64,000 bases of DNA from Negadavirga shengliensis (GTDB taxonomy: Bacteria > Bacteroidota > Bacteroidia > Cytophagales > Cyclobacteriaceae), in contig NZ_JBHSJJ010000009.1 of the NCBI RefSeq assembly GCF_042652345.1, positions 159,160 through 223,159 of the forward strand, read 5' to 3'. Made by a program: the position numbers and the translations under genes. The notes under the pieces are model-generated. The model worked only from the letters and a program-made list of their open reading frames with translations. It was not told the DNA's origin and made no database searches. This document shows, piece after piece, positions 52,369 through 61,726 of the stretch (the stretch's first letter is position 1; every line of letters starts with the position of its first letter).

Positions 52369-53033
52369 GGCATAATCGTTTTATTGAGAATAATCGTAAA
52401 TCGAAAGCATTTTTGCGATGCTCCTTTCCGCCAGGTACCAAGAAGGTAACAGTATGGAGAAACAAATGCCAATTTATAGATAAATCTATACCTAATCATC
52501 TTAATTGACAAACCTTATCATTGTTTTATTAAAAAAATGAAGGTAAAATTTATATTTTTATTAAACTGTTTGGGAGGTGCTTCAGGTATAAGGATAGGTT
52601 GCAATAATCCGCGTGGCTTCTTCTCTTCCTGGGTGTAGGCATCTACTTCCCTGTTATCCTGGTTGAAAACCGCATGGAGGCATTTGCAATGCCCCTTCCT
52701 TTACCCTTCCGGCAACAAAAACCCTTCCACGTCATTGGCAAGAGCTGATACCCGTCAATATAACAGGATGTTCATTCCAACTGACCATATCTGATGAAGA
52801 AAAGCACAACCACTCCCCTCACCGCCAACCCCTGCTCCTGACTAGGCACAGCTGGCTGTTCGTTGTTTCATCAGTTGACCTCAAACGATAATATTAAAAG
52901 CAAGTTAAAGCCAAGTTTAACGCAAGACTAAAGCAAGTTACAAGCAAGCATACGTCATATCATATCCATACCAAAGCTGATCTCCAGCCACTACTCCTCC
53001 CCGTCTGTTCCCCGTCCGATCCATGTCAAAGGG
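52369..53033. other. Long non-coding spacer with degenerate direct repeat
   Basis: No supported gene. From about 52897 to 52950 a degenerate repeat of CAAGTTAAAG-like units occurs (AAGCAAGTTAAAGCCAAG, GCAAGACTAAAGCAAGTTAC). A similar AAGTTACAGGCAAGC stretch is at 62776-62790. The earlier part holds short unrelated frames only. Confidence 0.4.
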
Positions 53034-53246
53034 ATGATTACCCAATACCATGTTCTGCCGGATAAAGCAGAAACGTATGGGGGAATGATTGAAGTGTTGG
53101 AAATTAAACCGATAGCAGGAAGGACTTTCTCCAAAGATGGCGGCATTTTGCCGGAGCCGGGTGTTGACGATCCTGATTGCCCTACTCACGGTAAGTCCCC
53201 AGTCGGAGAAGACGACGCTGACGAATCCTGTTGAATCCCCTCGAGC
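53034..53246 (+). pseudogene. Relic of an FtsX/MacB permease (periplasmic piece joined to tail)
   Basis: In one frame, MIEVLEIKPIAGRTFSKDGG resembles the permease periplasmic-domain phrase xLLAGRxFSxD. A few codons later, in another frame, VLTILIALLTVSPQS and TNPVESPR match the permease tail (LTLLTVSFQAIK, MNPVESLR). So two distant parts of a permease are joined by a large internal deletion plus a frameshift, leaving non-coding remnant. Confidence 0.6.
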
Positions 53247-53280
53247 CCCCACGAACAACAGAGAAAGTAAGCCTATTTTT

Positions 53281-53396
53281 TTAAACTTCGCCCGTACACG
53301 GACGTTTTTGTTCGGAAATTTCCACAAACTGTCCAATAAAAAGGCACCAACGGCTGGAAGACCATTTTTCCGTTGGCACGGAAGTCGCAAATACAA
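53281..53396. repeat. About 115-bp dispersed repeat, left copy
   Basis: Aligns with 58833-58950: both start TT(A/T)(A/T)AC.T.GCCCG, contain CGGACGTTT.TGT.CG(G/A)AA and end near TGGCACGGAA(G/C)TCG. The CGGAC/GTCCG half-sites can form a hairpin. Not obviously coding. It follows a permease relic here and a permease gene at the other copy. Confidence 0.5.
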
Positions 53397-53417
53397 AACG
53401 AATCAATTCCCAAATCC

Positions 53418-53483
53418 ATGTTCCGACACAATCTCCTCCTGATGTACCGAAACTTTAAAAAGTTTAAAAGCACCTTTTGGTGA
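53418..53483 (+). pseudogene. Relic of an FtsX/MacB permease N-terminus
   Basis: ATG at 53418 opens MFRHNLLLMYRNFKKFKSTF, the typical start of these permeases (MFRHNLLLxYRxFKRFKSxF). After 21 codons it ends at a TGA that is the first TGAT unit of the repeat array. The rest of the gene is absent. Confidence 0.6.
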
Positions 53484-53699
53484 TCTGGTGATAGGGTGAT
53501 TTGGTGATCAGGTGATGGGGTGATCGGTGATATAGTGATCAGGTGATCGGGTGATTTAGTGATCAGGTGATCGGGTGATCGGTGATTTAGTGATCAGGTG
53601 ATGGGGTGATCGGTGATTTAGTGATCAGGTGATGGGGTGATCGGTGATTTAGTGATCAGGTGATCGGGTGATTTGGTGATCGGTGATCTGGTGACGGGG
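53481..53699 (+). repeat. Array of about 28 octamer TGATNNNN units
   Basis: A run of TGATNNNN units (a few 7 long). A 31-bp higher-order unit, TGATCAGG-TGATGGGG-TGATCGG-TGATTTAG, recurs about three times in the centre. It starts inside a permease N-terminal relic and ends about 85 bp before the first intact permease gene. Confidence 0.9.
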
Positions 53700-53784
53700 T
53701 TATTTTGGGGGAAAGAATTGGATGGGACATTTGAAAAATGATGAGACATGGTGAAAACCATTTTGGCTCAGAAACATACATAAT

Positions 53785-56139
53785 ATGTGGAGAAACTATT
53801 TAAAAATCGCTTGGAGAAATCTGAAAAGGAACAAAGGGTATTCCTTCATTAACATTGCCGGACTTGCTATAGGAATGGCCGTTGCAATGCTTATCGGTTT
53901 ATGGATCTGGGATGAGCTTTCTTTCAATTCATCTTTTGATAATCGCGATCGCCTGGCTCAGGTGATGCTTAATCAAACATATGAGGGCGAGGTCTATACC
54001 GGAAGCACAATCCAAATGCCGTTAGCCGAGGCCTTACTCACAGGCTATGCTTCTGATTTTAAAGCCATAAGTCTTGTTTCAAGGAACAACAATTACATCT
54101 TGTCGGTCAGGGAGAAGAATCTGTCAGGAATAGGAATATGGGTTCAGTCTGATTTCCCTGCGATGTTCACCCTAAAAATGCTTAGCGGAAATTATAATGC
54201 GTTGAGGGATCCATCTACAATTCTTGTTTCTTCATCGTTGTCGAAAGCGCTGTTTGGAGACGAGGATCCTCTCAACAAATCACTGCGTATAGACAACAAG
54301 GTGGATATGGTGATTGGCGGCGTATACGAGGATTTCCCTTACAATTCCACTTTCCGGGAAGCAAAAATGTTGCTTCCGTGGGAGAATGAGGAAAACTGGC
54401 TTAATAAGCAAACTGATTGGACGAATCATTCAGGACAGTTATTTGTGCAGATGAATGAAGGAAGTGATTTCCAGGTGGTTAGTGAAAAAATCAAAAGCAT
54501 TCCAACTCCCCATATTGATAAATGGAAAGAAGAAATCATACTTCATCCCATGAGCAAGCTTTACTTATATAATGAATTTGAAAATGGTATGGCTGTTGGC
54601 GGAAGGATTCAATTTCTCTGGCTCTTTGGAACCATCGGCATAGCCGTTTTACTGTTGGCTTGTATCAACTTCATGAATTTATCCACCGCCCGCAGTGAAA
54701 AAAGATCGAAAGAGGTTGGTATTCGTAAAGCCGTCGGTTCGGCACGGAGCCAGCTCATTGGTCAATTTCTCAGCGAGGCAGTAGTGGTAACAGGTCTGTC
54801 GGTGGTCATTTCTCTCGTGCTTGTTCGGTTATCGCTGCCTTTTTTCAATGTCTTTGCTGAAAAACAAATTATAATTTCCTGGAATAACCCAACCTTTTGG
54901 CTATTGCTGTTGGCGTTTACCTTATTTACAGGACTTATATCAGGAAGTTATCCTGCATTTTACCTGTCTGCATTCAAACCGGTAAAAATATTGAAAGGTA
55001 CTTTCAGCGCGGGACGCTTGGCAACCCTTCCCCGCAAAGTACTTGTCGTCATTCAGTTTACTGTGTCGGTTACTTTGATCATTTGTACGCTTATTGTTTT
55101 TCAGCAGGTACAACATGCAAAAAACAGGATGACAGGGTTTACACGTGAAGGACTCATCACCGTCGGAATCAACACACCTGAATTGCGGAAACACGTTGAC
55201 GTAATTAAAAATGATCTTATTCAAAAGGGGCTGATTGAAAACATGGCGTTGGCATCACAGTCACCTGCACATTTTGGAAACAACAACAGCATTGACTGGA
55301 GCGGAAAGGATCCCGGATTAGTAGTCTTCTTTCGTAATGTAGGTGTAACACCTGATTTCGGAAAAACCATTGGCTGGGATCTAAAAAGGGGGCGCGATTT
55401 CTCCGGTGACCTTCCCGGTGATTCCACTGCCATTATAATCAATGAGAATGCTGCAGCAGTGATGGGTTTTGAAGACCCGCTTGGTGAGGTTGTTAAATTT
55501 CGCGGAAAAGAGTACACCATTATCGGTGTAACGGCAGATATGCTCACACAATCACCCTACGAGCCGGGTGAGCCCACTTTTTTCACAATCGATGACTGGA
55601 CTGGCCTGATCGTTATGCGATTGAACGCAACGATACCTATACGCGATGCGCTTGCAGGAATTGACACGGTGTTCAAGAAATTCAATCCCGAATCACCTTT
55701 TGATTTTAGTTTTGTTGACTCAGACTATGCCCGAAAATATGCTAATGAGGAACGTATTGGAAATTTGGCCGGTCTATTTGCCATTCTCGCTGTCTTTATT
55801 TCGTGTCTGGGTCTTTTCGGTCTGGCCTCTTTTGTAGCGGAACAGCGGACCAAGGAAATCGGTATCCGAAAAGTGTTGGGTGCATCCATAGCCGGTCTTT
55901 GGAAAATGCTGTCAAGGGATTTTGTGATGTTGACGATTATCGCTTGCCTCATCTCTATTCCGTTGTCTTTCATATTTATGAATAACTGGTTAATGCAATA
56001 TATGTATCGCATCACCCTGACATGGGAGGTATTTGCAGCGGCCGCCTTGGGGGCGATAGTCCTCACGTTGCTGACCGTTAGCTTCCAGGCAATCAAAGCG
56101 GCGCTGATGAATCCTGTTGAATCGTTGCGATCTGAGTGA
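53785..56139 (+). CDS. FtsX/MacB-type ABC permease
   Basis: A 784-residue membrane permease with two FtsX/MacB_PCD halves. N-terminal MWRNYLKIAWRNLKRNKGYS and the first helix (residues 20-45), a periplasmic domain (about 50-270), the first FtsX bundle (ACINFMNLSTARSEKRSKEV, then RKAVGSARSQLIGQFLSEA near residues 290-345), a second periplasmic domain (about 450-660) and the second bundle (SCLGLFGLASFVAEQRTKEI, GIRKVLGASIAGLWKMLSRD), ending NPVESLRSE. Such permeases usually pair with a MacB/LolD-type ATPase and move peptides or lipoproteins; no ATPase gene is in the window. Followed immediately by octamer array 2. Confidence 0.92.
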   Translation: MWRNYLKIAWRNLKRNKGYSFINIAGLAIGMAVAMLIGLWIWDELSFNSSFDNRDRLAQVMLNQTYEGEVYTGSTIQMPLAEALLTGYASDFKAISLVSRNNNYILSVREKNLSGIGIWVQSDFPAMFTLKMLSGNYNALRDPSTILVSSSLSKALFGDEDPLNKSLRIDNKVDMVIGGVYEDFPYNSTFREAKMLLPWENEENWLNKQTDWTNHSGQLFVQMNEGSDFQVVSEKIKSIPTPHIDKWKEEIILHPMSKLYLYNEFENGMAVGGRIQFLWLFGTIGIAVLLLACINFMNLSTARSEKRSKEVGIRKAVGSARSQLIGQFLSEAVVVTGLSVVISLVLVRLSLPFFNVFAEKQIIISWNNPTFWLLLLAFTLFTGLISGSYPAFYLSAFKPVKILKGTFSAGRLATLPRKVLVVIQFTVSVTLIICTLIVFQQVQHAKNRMTGFTREGLITVGINTPELRKHVDVIKNDLIQKGLIENMALASQSPAHFGNNNSIDWSGKDPGLVVFFRNVGVTPDFGKTIGWDLKRGRDFSGDLPGDSTAIIINENAAAVMGFEDPLGEVVKFRGKEYTIIGVTADMLTQSPYEPGEPTFFTIDDWTGLIVMRLNATIPIRDALAGIDTVFKKFNPESPFDFSFVDSDYARKYANEERIGNLAGLFAILAVFISCLGLFGLASFVAEQRTKEIGIRKVLGASIAGLWKMLSRDFVMLTIIACLISIPLSFIFMNNWLMQYMYRITLTWEVFAAAALGAIVLTLLTVSFQAIKAALMNPVESLRSE

Positions 56140-56145
56140 GAGGGG

Positions 56146-56230
56146 TGATCAGGTGATCGGTGATCTGGTGATTTAGTGATTTAGTGATTTAGTGATTTAG
56201 TGATTTAGTGATAGGTGATTCTGTAATCGG
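56146..56230 (+). repeat. Octamer TGATNNNN array 2
   Basis: Starts 6 bp after the first permease stop. About eleven units, including five tandem TGATTTAG, ending in diverged TGATAGG, TGATTCTG, TAATCGG. About 60 bp before the next permease gene. Confidence 0.85.
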
Positions 56231-56290
56231 TAGTAAACAGATAAAATGGAAACAGGTGTTAATAAGTAATAAAATTAAAAGGGTCTTGTC

Positions 56291-58678
56291 ATGATAAAAA
56301 ACTATTTCAAAATCGCCCTAAGAAATCTAAGACGCCACAAAGCCTATGCCCTGATCAATGTCCTGGGTCTGGCTCTGGGAATTACCTGCGCCATCCTAAT
56401 CTTTACCTTGGTCAAATACCACCTGAGCTTTGATACTTTTCATTCAAAGGCGGACAGAATTTACCGTGTCACGACCGAATTACACCAGGAAGAAATAACT
56501 TATGACCATAGCGTTCCCCAACCGCTGGGAAAAGCTATTCGGGATGATCATACCTTTGCCGAAAAAGTTGGCAGAGTGTGCAGTTTTGATGATCGGCTGA
56601 TAGCTATTCCTTCTTCAAATGACAACCTGATATTCCAGGAAGAGATAGCTTATGTAGAGCCTGAATTTTTTGACATTTTCGATTTTCCTCTGCTACAGGG
56701 TGATAAAAACACGGCCTTGGCTGAGCCCAATACTGCAATCATTACAGAGAAACTCGCAAAGAAATATTTCGGCAATCAGGATCCTGTTGATCAAACTATC
56801 CGGATAGATAATAAATGGGACTACAGGATCACCGGTATTTTGCGGGATTTGCCGGTCAACACGGATCGTAGACAGGAAATTTATGTATCGTACAGTAACC
56901 TGAAAGACCAGTGGGAGTGGTTGGCCAGTGATGAAAGCTGGAGTGCGCTATCCGGTAGCATGCATTGTTTTGTACTGTTAAAACCAAATGTAGAAGCCGC
57001 CCATGTAGACAAAATTTTCCCGGAATTGTCAGAAAAATATTATAATGAAAGGGATGCAAAGATATTCCGGTTTAAGCTTCAGCATATTTCCGACATTCAT
57101 TTCAATCCCGATCTGGGAGGTTATGTGGCAAAAAAGAACCTGTGGGTGCTATCCCTGATTGGCTTTTTTCTGATCATTACAGCCTGTGCCAATTTTATCA
57201 ATCTGGCAACTGCCCAGGCACTTGGCCGGTCTAAAGAGATCGGAGTCCGAAAAGTACTGGGAGGCCATCGTAAGCAACTCTTCTGGCAGTTCATGGCAGA
57301 AACAGCGTTGATCACCATATTGGCGCTGATATTGGCTTTTACTTTGGCCCAACTGGCTTTGCCATCCGTGAACCAACTTTTCCATACGCAGCTTCAAATC
57401 AACCTCTTCCAGGATGTTTACCTCCTTGCTTTTCTTCCTGTACTGCTACTGGTCGTGGTCTTGCTATCCGGTGCATATCCCAGTCTTATACTCGCGGGAT
57501 TTAAGCCTGTAGTGGCCTTGAGAGGAAAAATAACCCAAAAAAACGTGGGCGGTTTTTCATTGAGGAAAGGATTGGTTGTCGCCCAATTTGCCATTTCGCA
57601 GTTGCTTATTATAGGTGCCATTGTAATCGCAAACCAATTGCGTTACTCCAGTCAGGCGGATTTGGGTTTTCAGAAAGATGCCATTGTGATGTTTCCGGTA
57701 CCTGAAAGAGATAAATCAAAGATAAGCACCCTCAATTCAGAGGTTTCCGGGTTGGCAGGTGTAGAAAAAGTGGCCTTTTGCAGTGATGCACCGGCATCCC
57801 AGGGTTGGGCAAGTGTAACCGTGCAGTTCGATTCCCGCACTGAAAATGAAAATTTTGATATTTCCGTTAAAGCTGGTGACGACCGATATGTTCCCATGTT
57901 TGGTTTACAAGTGATAGCCGGACGTAACTTAAGCCCCTCCGATACAGTCCGTGAATTTCTGCTCAATGAAACCGCCATCGCAAAATTTGGTGTACACTCC
58001 CCCGAGGATGTGTTGGGTAAAAAAATGCGGATCGGTCTCAATAACAGTGAGGGAGTTGTTGTGGGTGTGGTGAAGGATTTTCATAATAAGTCTTTTCATG
58101 AAACCATTGATCCGATTTGTATTACCAGCTCAAATGGCTGGTATCGCAATTTTGCCGTAAAAATAAATCCGGCGAGCCTGCAGCCCACTTTAACGGCCAT
58201 TGAAAAGTCCTGGAAGGAAGTCTTTCCTGACCGTGTCTTTGAATATCACTTCCTGGATGAACAGATTGCCCGGTTTTATGAACTGGACAACATGATCCTC
58301 CGGTTGGTCCAGGTGTTTGCAGGCATAGCCATTATCATTGGTTGTCTGGGGCTATATGGCTTGATATCGTTTATGGCTGCCCAGAAAACCAAAGAAATCG
58401 GGGTAAGGAAAGTATTGGGTGCCAATACATTCAGCGTGGTATGGCTATTCGGCAGAGAATTTACATCACTTCTGCTTGTGGCCTTCGTGATAGCGGCTCC
58501 CTTGGCATGGTGGGTGATGAACAGGTGGCTGGAAAACTTTATTTACAAAATTGACATAGGAGCAGATGTCTTTATGATGAGCATTGCCATCACGTTTATG
58601 ATAGCACTGATTGCAGTAGGATATAAATCCATCAAAGCCGCCCTTGCCAATCCGGTGGGGTCATTGCGGTCGGAATAA
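56291..58678 (+). CDS. FtsX/MacB-type ABC permease
   Basis: A 795-residue paralogue of the preceding permease with the same two-half layout: MIKNYFKIALRNLRRHKAYA, first helix about 20-42, periplasmic domain, first bundle (NFINLATAQALGRSKEIGVR, VLGGHRKQLFWQFMAETALI), second periplasmic domain and second bundle (GCLGLYGLISFMAAQKTKEI, VRKVLGANTFSVVWLFGREF), ending NPVGSLRSE. The two intact copies differ clearly in sequence, so they are old paralogues. No ATPase gene nearby. Between them lies array 2; downstream is the dispersed repeat. Confidence 0.92.
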   Translation: MIKNYFKIALRNLRRHKAYALINVLGLALGITCAILIFTLVKYHLSFDTFHSKADRIYRVTTELHQEEITYDHSVPQPLGKAIRDDHTFAEKVGRVCSFDDRLIAIPSSNDNLIFQEEIAYVEPEFFDIFDFPLLQGDKNTALAEPNTAIITEKLAKKYFGNQDPVDQTIRIDNKWDYRITGILRDLPVNTDRRQEIYVSYSNLKDQWEWLASDESWSALSGSMHCFVLLKPNVEAAHVDKIFPELSEKYYNERDAKIFRFKLQHISDIHFNPDLGGYVAKKNLWVLSLIGFFLIITACANFINLATAQALGRSKEIGVRKVLGGHRKQLFWQFMAETALITILALILAFTLAQLALPSVNQLFHTQLQINLFQDVYLLAFLPVLLLVVVLLSGAYPSLILAGFKPVVALRGKITQKNVGGFSLRKGLVVAQFAISQLLIIGAIVIANQLRYSSQADLGFQKDAIVMFPVPERDKSKISTLNSEVSGLAGVEKVAFCSDAPASQGWASVTVQFDSRTENENFDISVKAGDDRYVPMFGLQVIAGRNLSPSDTVREFLLNETAIAKFGVHSPEDVLGKKMRIGLNNSEGVVVGVVKDFHNKSFHETIDPICITSSNGWYRNFAVKINPASLQPTLTAIEKSWKEVFPDRVFEYHFLDEQIARFYELDNMILRLVQVFAGIAIIIGCLGLYGLISFMAAQKTKEIGVRKVLGANTFSVVWLFGREFTSLLLVAFVIAAPLAWWVMNRWLENFIYKIDIGADVFMMSIAITFMIALIAVGYKSIKAALANPVGSLRSE

Positions 58679-59019
58679 AAATTATCTCTTTGATAGCATC
58701 GAGATGCATGGTACTTCTTTTGGCCAGATGGAAGAAACAGAAACCGGAATCAACTCTCCCACAGGCTTGCCCAGGAACCTATTAGGTTATCCCAAATTTA
58801 TAGACAACCAACCTCCTTTGGGGGCTGTTCTATTTTACTTTGCCCGCCACCGGACGTTTCTGTCCGAAAAATGCGATAATCTGCTCAAAAAATATGTTCT
58901 GGGACACGAAAAAGGACTTTTTGGGCTGGCACGGAACTCGTGGATAAGAGCTGGGTCAATAGCCTGAAAAATAACAAATGAAAATATACCAAAAAACTTT
59001 ATACTTCAACGCCACATTT
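58679..59019. repeat. Spacer holding the right copy of the dispersed repeat
   Basis: No supported gene. Bases 58833-58950 are the second copy of the repeat at 53281 (GCCCGCCACCGGACGTTTCT, then TGTCCGAAA, GGCACGGAACTCG). CGGAC and GTCCG form a five-bp stem. The remainder has short frames only. Confidence 0.5.
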
Positions 59020-59964
59020 ATGAAAAAAATAACATTTACTTCAACGGCCTTATTGATCACGTTGATCGTTTTCCAATCCCTTGCCGCCGGTTTCTCCGTC
59101 GCTGACCGGCCTTATCTCTCCAAGGAATTTACGCTGACGGGCAATGGCAACCTGGAGGTACGGACTTCCGGGGCAAGTGTCCGGGTAACGGGCCATGAAG
59201 GTAATCAAGTACTGGTGGAAATGTATGTCAAGCGGAACGGAAAACCGGTGGACCCCCAGGATGCTGAGGTACAAAAACGCCTGGAAGATTATAAAATCGA
59301 CATCAGCAAAAGTTCCAATAAAGTTTCAGTGATTGTGGAACGGCGGAAAAACACCAATTGGGGAAATGGGAACAACCGTCTCAGTCTTTCTTTTGACATA
59401 CAAGTGCCCAACACAATTTCCGGCAAATTTAGTACCAGCGGAGGAGCTGTTGCGATCCAGGGAGTCGAAGGTGAGCAAGATTTCAATACCAGTGGGGGAA
59501 GCATCAAAATCCAGGATTGCAGGGGCAAGGTATACGCAAGAAGCTCGGGAGGGAGTTTTCATGTCGACCGGTACAACGGAACCATGGAGGTACAATCCAG
59601 TGGAGGCTCTGTTAAATTGTACAATTTGACGGGTGCATTGACTGTCAATTCCTCCGGGGGAAGTGTACACCTGGATGAGGTATCCGGCAGGATCGCTGCC
59701 AATACCAGCGGCGGCGGAATCAAAGCGAATATCTCTACCCTCGACACGGAGCTTACGCTTAAGAGCAGCGGAGGAAGCATCTCAGCCGTTGTTCCCAAAG
59801 GCCTTGGCATGGACCTTGATCTCCGGGGCGGCCGGGTAAACACCCACCTGACCAACTTTGACGGCGAGGTAAAAAAAGACAAAATCCTGGGAAAGATGAA
59901 TGGCGGCGGCGTCTTGGTCACCATGGCCAGTTCAGGCGGAAGTATCAACCTGGACTATAAGTAA
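59020..59964 (+). CDS. DUF4097-type secreted beta-helix protein
   Basis: A 314-residue protein with a signal peptide (start MKKITFTSTALL, ending LAAGFS). I use ATG 59020; the frame extends to 58978 but the extra 14 residues break the signal peptide. After residue 40 it is a ladder of short strands with Ser-Gly turns about every 20 residues (TSGGAVAIQ, TSGGSIKIQDC, SSGGSFHVD, SSGGSVKLYN, SSGGSVHLDE), typical of DUF4097/adhesin-like beta-helices. Probably a cell-surface or periplasmic protein. Placed between two permease units on the same strand; role unknown. Confidence 0.83.
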   Translation: MKKITFTSTALLITLIVFQSLAAGFSVADRPYLSKEFTLTGNGNLEVRTSGASVRVTGHEGNQVLVEMYVKRNGKPVDPQDAEVQKRLEDYKIDISKSSNKVSVIVERRKNTNWGNGNNRLSLSFDIQVPNTISGKFSTSGGAVAIQGVEGEQDFNTSGGSIKIQDCRGKVYARSSGGSFHVDRYNGTMEVQSSGGSVKLYNLTGALTVNSSGGSVHLDEVSGRIAANTSGGGIKANISTLDTELTLKSSGGSISAVVPKGLGMDLDLRGGRVNTHLTNFDGEVKKDKILGKMNGGGVLVTMASSGGSINLDYK

Positions 59965-59999
59965 ATCCGGGTGTCGAAAACCCGTGCTTTTTTACTTGA

Positions 60000-60209
60000 A
60001 CCATCCAATCCATGTCATTGTTGGTGGCTTCGCCCATAGCCTGGTACCTAATGGAAAGGTGGCTGGAGAACTTTGAATACAGGATAGAGGTGAATGCATT
60101 TGTCTTTTTCCTTACAGGCGGTCTAATTGTGGCCATTGCGCTCACGATCGTCAGCTTCCATACCGTCACGGCAACAGCCAATCCTATCCATAGTTTGAGG
60201 GATGAGTAG
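60000..60209 (+). pseudogene. Relic of FtsX/MacB permease C-terminus
   Basis: About 70 codons: SPIAWYLMERWLENFEYRIE, a membrane helix (FVFFLTGGLIVAIALTIVSF) and the tail ATANPIHSLRDE, aligning with the last helices and NPVxSLRxE tail of the intact permeases. The upstream nine tenths of the gene are missing and DUF4097 sequence begins there instead. Its stop is followed directly by array 3. Confidence 0.75.
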
Positions 60210-60211
60210 GG

Positions 60212-60241
60212 TGATCGGTGATTTGGTGATCAGGTGATCAG
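60212..60241 (+). repeat. Octamer TGATNNNN array 3
   Basis: Four units, TGATCGG, TGATTTGG, TGATCAGG and TGATCAG, directly after a permease-tail stop codon and about 100 bp before the next permease gene. Confidence 0.75.
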
Positions 60242-60338
60242 TAACTCCGTCATTGAGGGTTGGTTATTATGCATTGAGCATTGAATATTAAATTTCAAAT
60301 GAGGGATAGTGGATGGGTAAAATCTAAATACCAAGAAC

Positions 60339-61694
60339 ATGTGGAAAAACTACTTTAAAATCGCCTGCCGTAATTTATTGCGAAGCAAGTCATTCACTGC
60401 CATCAACATCTTGGGGCTTGCCATAGGCATTGCCACCTGTATTATCATCCTGCTTTTTGTAAAAAACCAGACGGGCTATGACAGCTTTCATGAAAAGGCG
60501 GACCGTATTGTACGTGTTGTTTTCCGGGGATCGGTTCAGGACCAGAAGATGAACGAAGCCCATGTGATGCCGCCGGTAGCACAGGCCCTGCTCGCGGATT
60601 ATCCCGAAGTATTGGAGGCTACCCGCCTGCGACATATGGGGTATCCCAAAATTACTTACGGCGATAAGATTTTCCGGAAAAACAGCTCCGCCTTTGTTGA
60701 TGCCAATTTTTTCCAGGTATTTACATTGCCACTGATAAAAGGAGATCCGGCAACAGCTTTAACCCAGCCATATACCCTTGTCATTTCGCAATCCATTGCC
60801 CGGAATTACTTTGGTGAGGAAGACCCTATGGGCAAGGAGTTGCAAATGAATGATGGTGGAGACCGCTTTATCATCAGCGGAGTGATGGAAGACATTCCCG
60901 CTAATTCCCATTTCCAGTTTGATATGTTTGCCTCAATGGCCACCTTTCCGGAAGCAGAAAATTCCTCCTGGATGGTCTCTGAATTCCACACTTATCTGGT
61001 GCTGCCTCCCGGCTATGATTATAGAGAACTGCAGGCCAAACTCCCTCAGGTCACAGAAAAGTACATGGGCCCGCAACTGCAACAGGCCATGGGGATCAGT
61101 TTGGAGCAATTCAGGGAAGCGGGAAATGATATTGGCCTGTTCCTGCAGCCCCTGACTTCTATTTATCTGCATTCGGATCTTACGGGGGAATTGGGGCCAA
61201 GCGGAGATATCCGCTATGTATATATTTTCAGTGCGATAGCTGTTTTTATGCTCATTATTGCCTGTATCAATTTCATGAATCTTTCTTCCGCCAGCGCCAG
61301 CCAGCGGGCCAATGAGGTAGGAGTACGGAAAGTACTTGGTTCCGGACAAAGACAGTTGGTATGGCAGTTTCTGGTCGAATCCGTTCTTTTGAGCCTTCTC
61401 GCTTTGCTTATCGCACTTATTTTGGTACAAGCAGCCTTGCCCCTCTTTAGTGCGTTATCCGGCAAAACCCTTACACTCCAGTATCTATCCAATCCATGGA
61501 TATTGCCTGGCCTGCTGTTGTTCGGGCTATTGGTGGGACTATTGGCAGGGAGCTATCCGGCATTTTTCCTTTCTTCCTTCCAACCTGTTGCGGTACTAAA
61601 AGGAGTCGTATCCACAGTCAATGGCAGGACCGGAAAGAACAGCATGAGCTTGAGAAGCGGGCTGGTGGTGTTTCAGTTCCCGCTTATTGTATTT
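60339..61694 (+). pseudogene. Truncated FtsX/MacB permease (C-terminal half lost)
   Basis: Begins MWKNYFKIACRNLLRSKSFT and follows the family through the first bundle (NFMNLSSASASQRANEVGVR, VLGSGQRQLVWQFLVES) to SLRSGLVVFQFPLIVFV near residue 452. There family sequence stops; the reading frame continues 70 codons to a stop at 61913 through unrelated DNA. The junction coincides with the perfect inverted repeat at 61695. The second periplasmic domain and second bundle are gone, so it is probably non-functional, though the first half is intact and uninterrupted. Confidence 0.82.
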
Positions 61695-61726
61695 GTTACT
61701 TTTTTGCTGCAGGTCAAAAAAGTAAC
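61695..61726. repeat. 12-bp perfect inverted repeat at the permease breakpoint
   Basis: GTTACTTTTTTG, eight loop bases, CAAAAAAGTAAC. Forms a strong hairpin exactly where permease homology ends. Similar palindromes occur as dispersed intergenic repeats in related genomes. Confidence 0.7.

Noticed and set aside
52938..53396. 152-codon minus-strand frame
   Set aside because: Covers the permease relic and the dispersed repeat on the other strand; Arg-rich with no domain, explained as antisense of relics.
53481..53699. CRISPR array
   Set aside because: Units are 8 bp with no spacers of constant length and no cas genes nearby; it is a tandem minisatellite.
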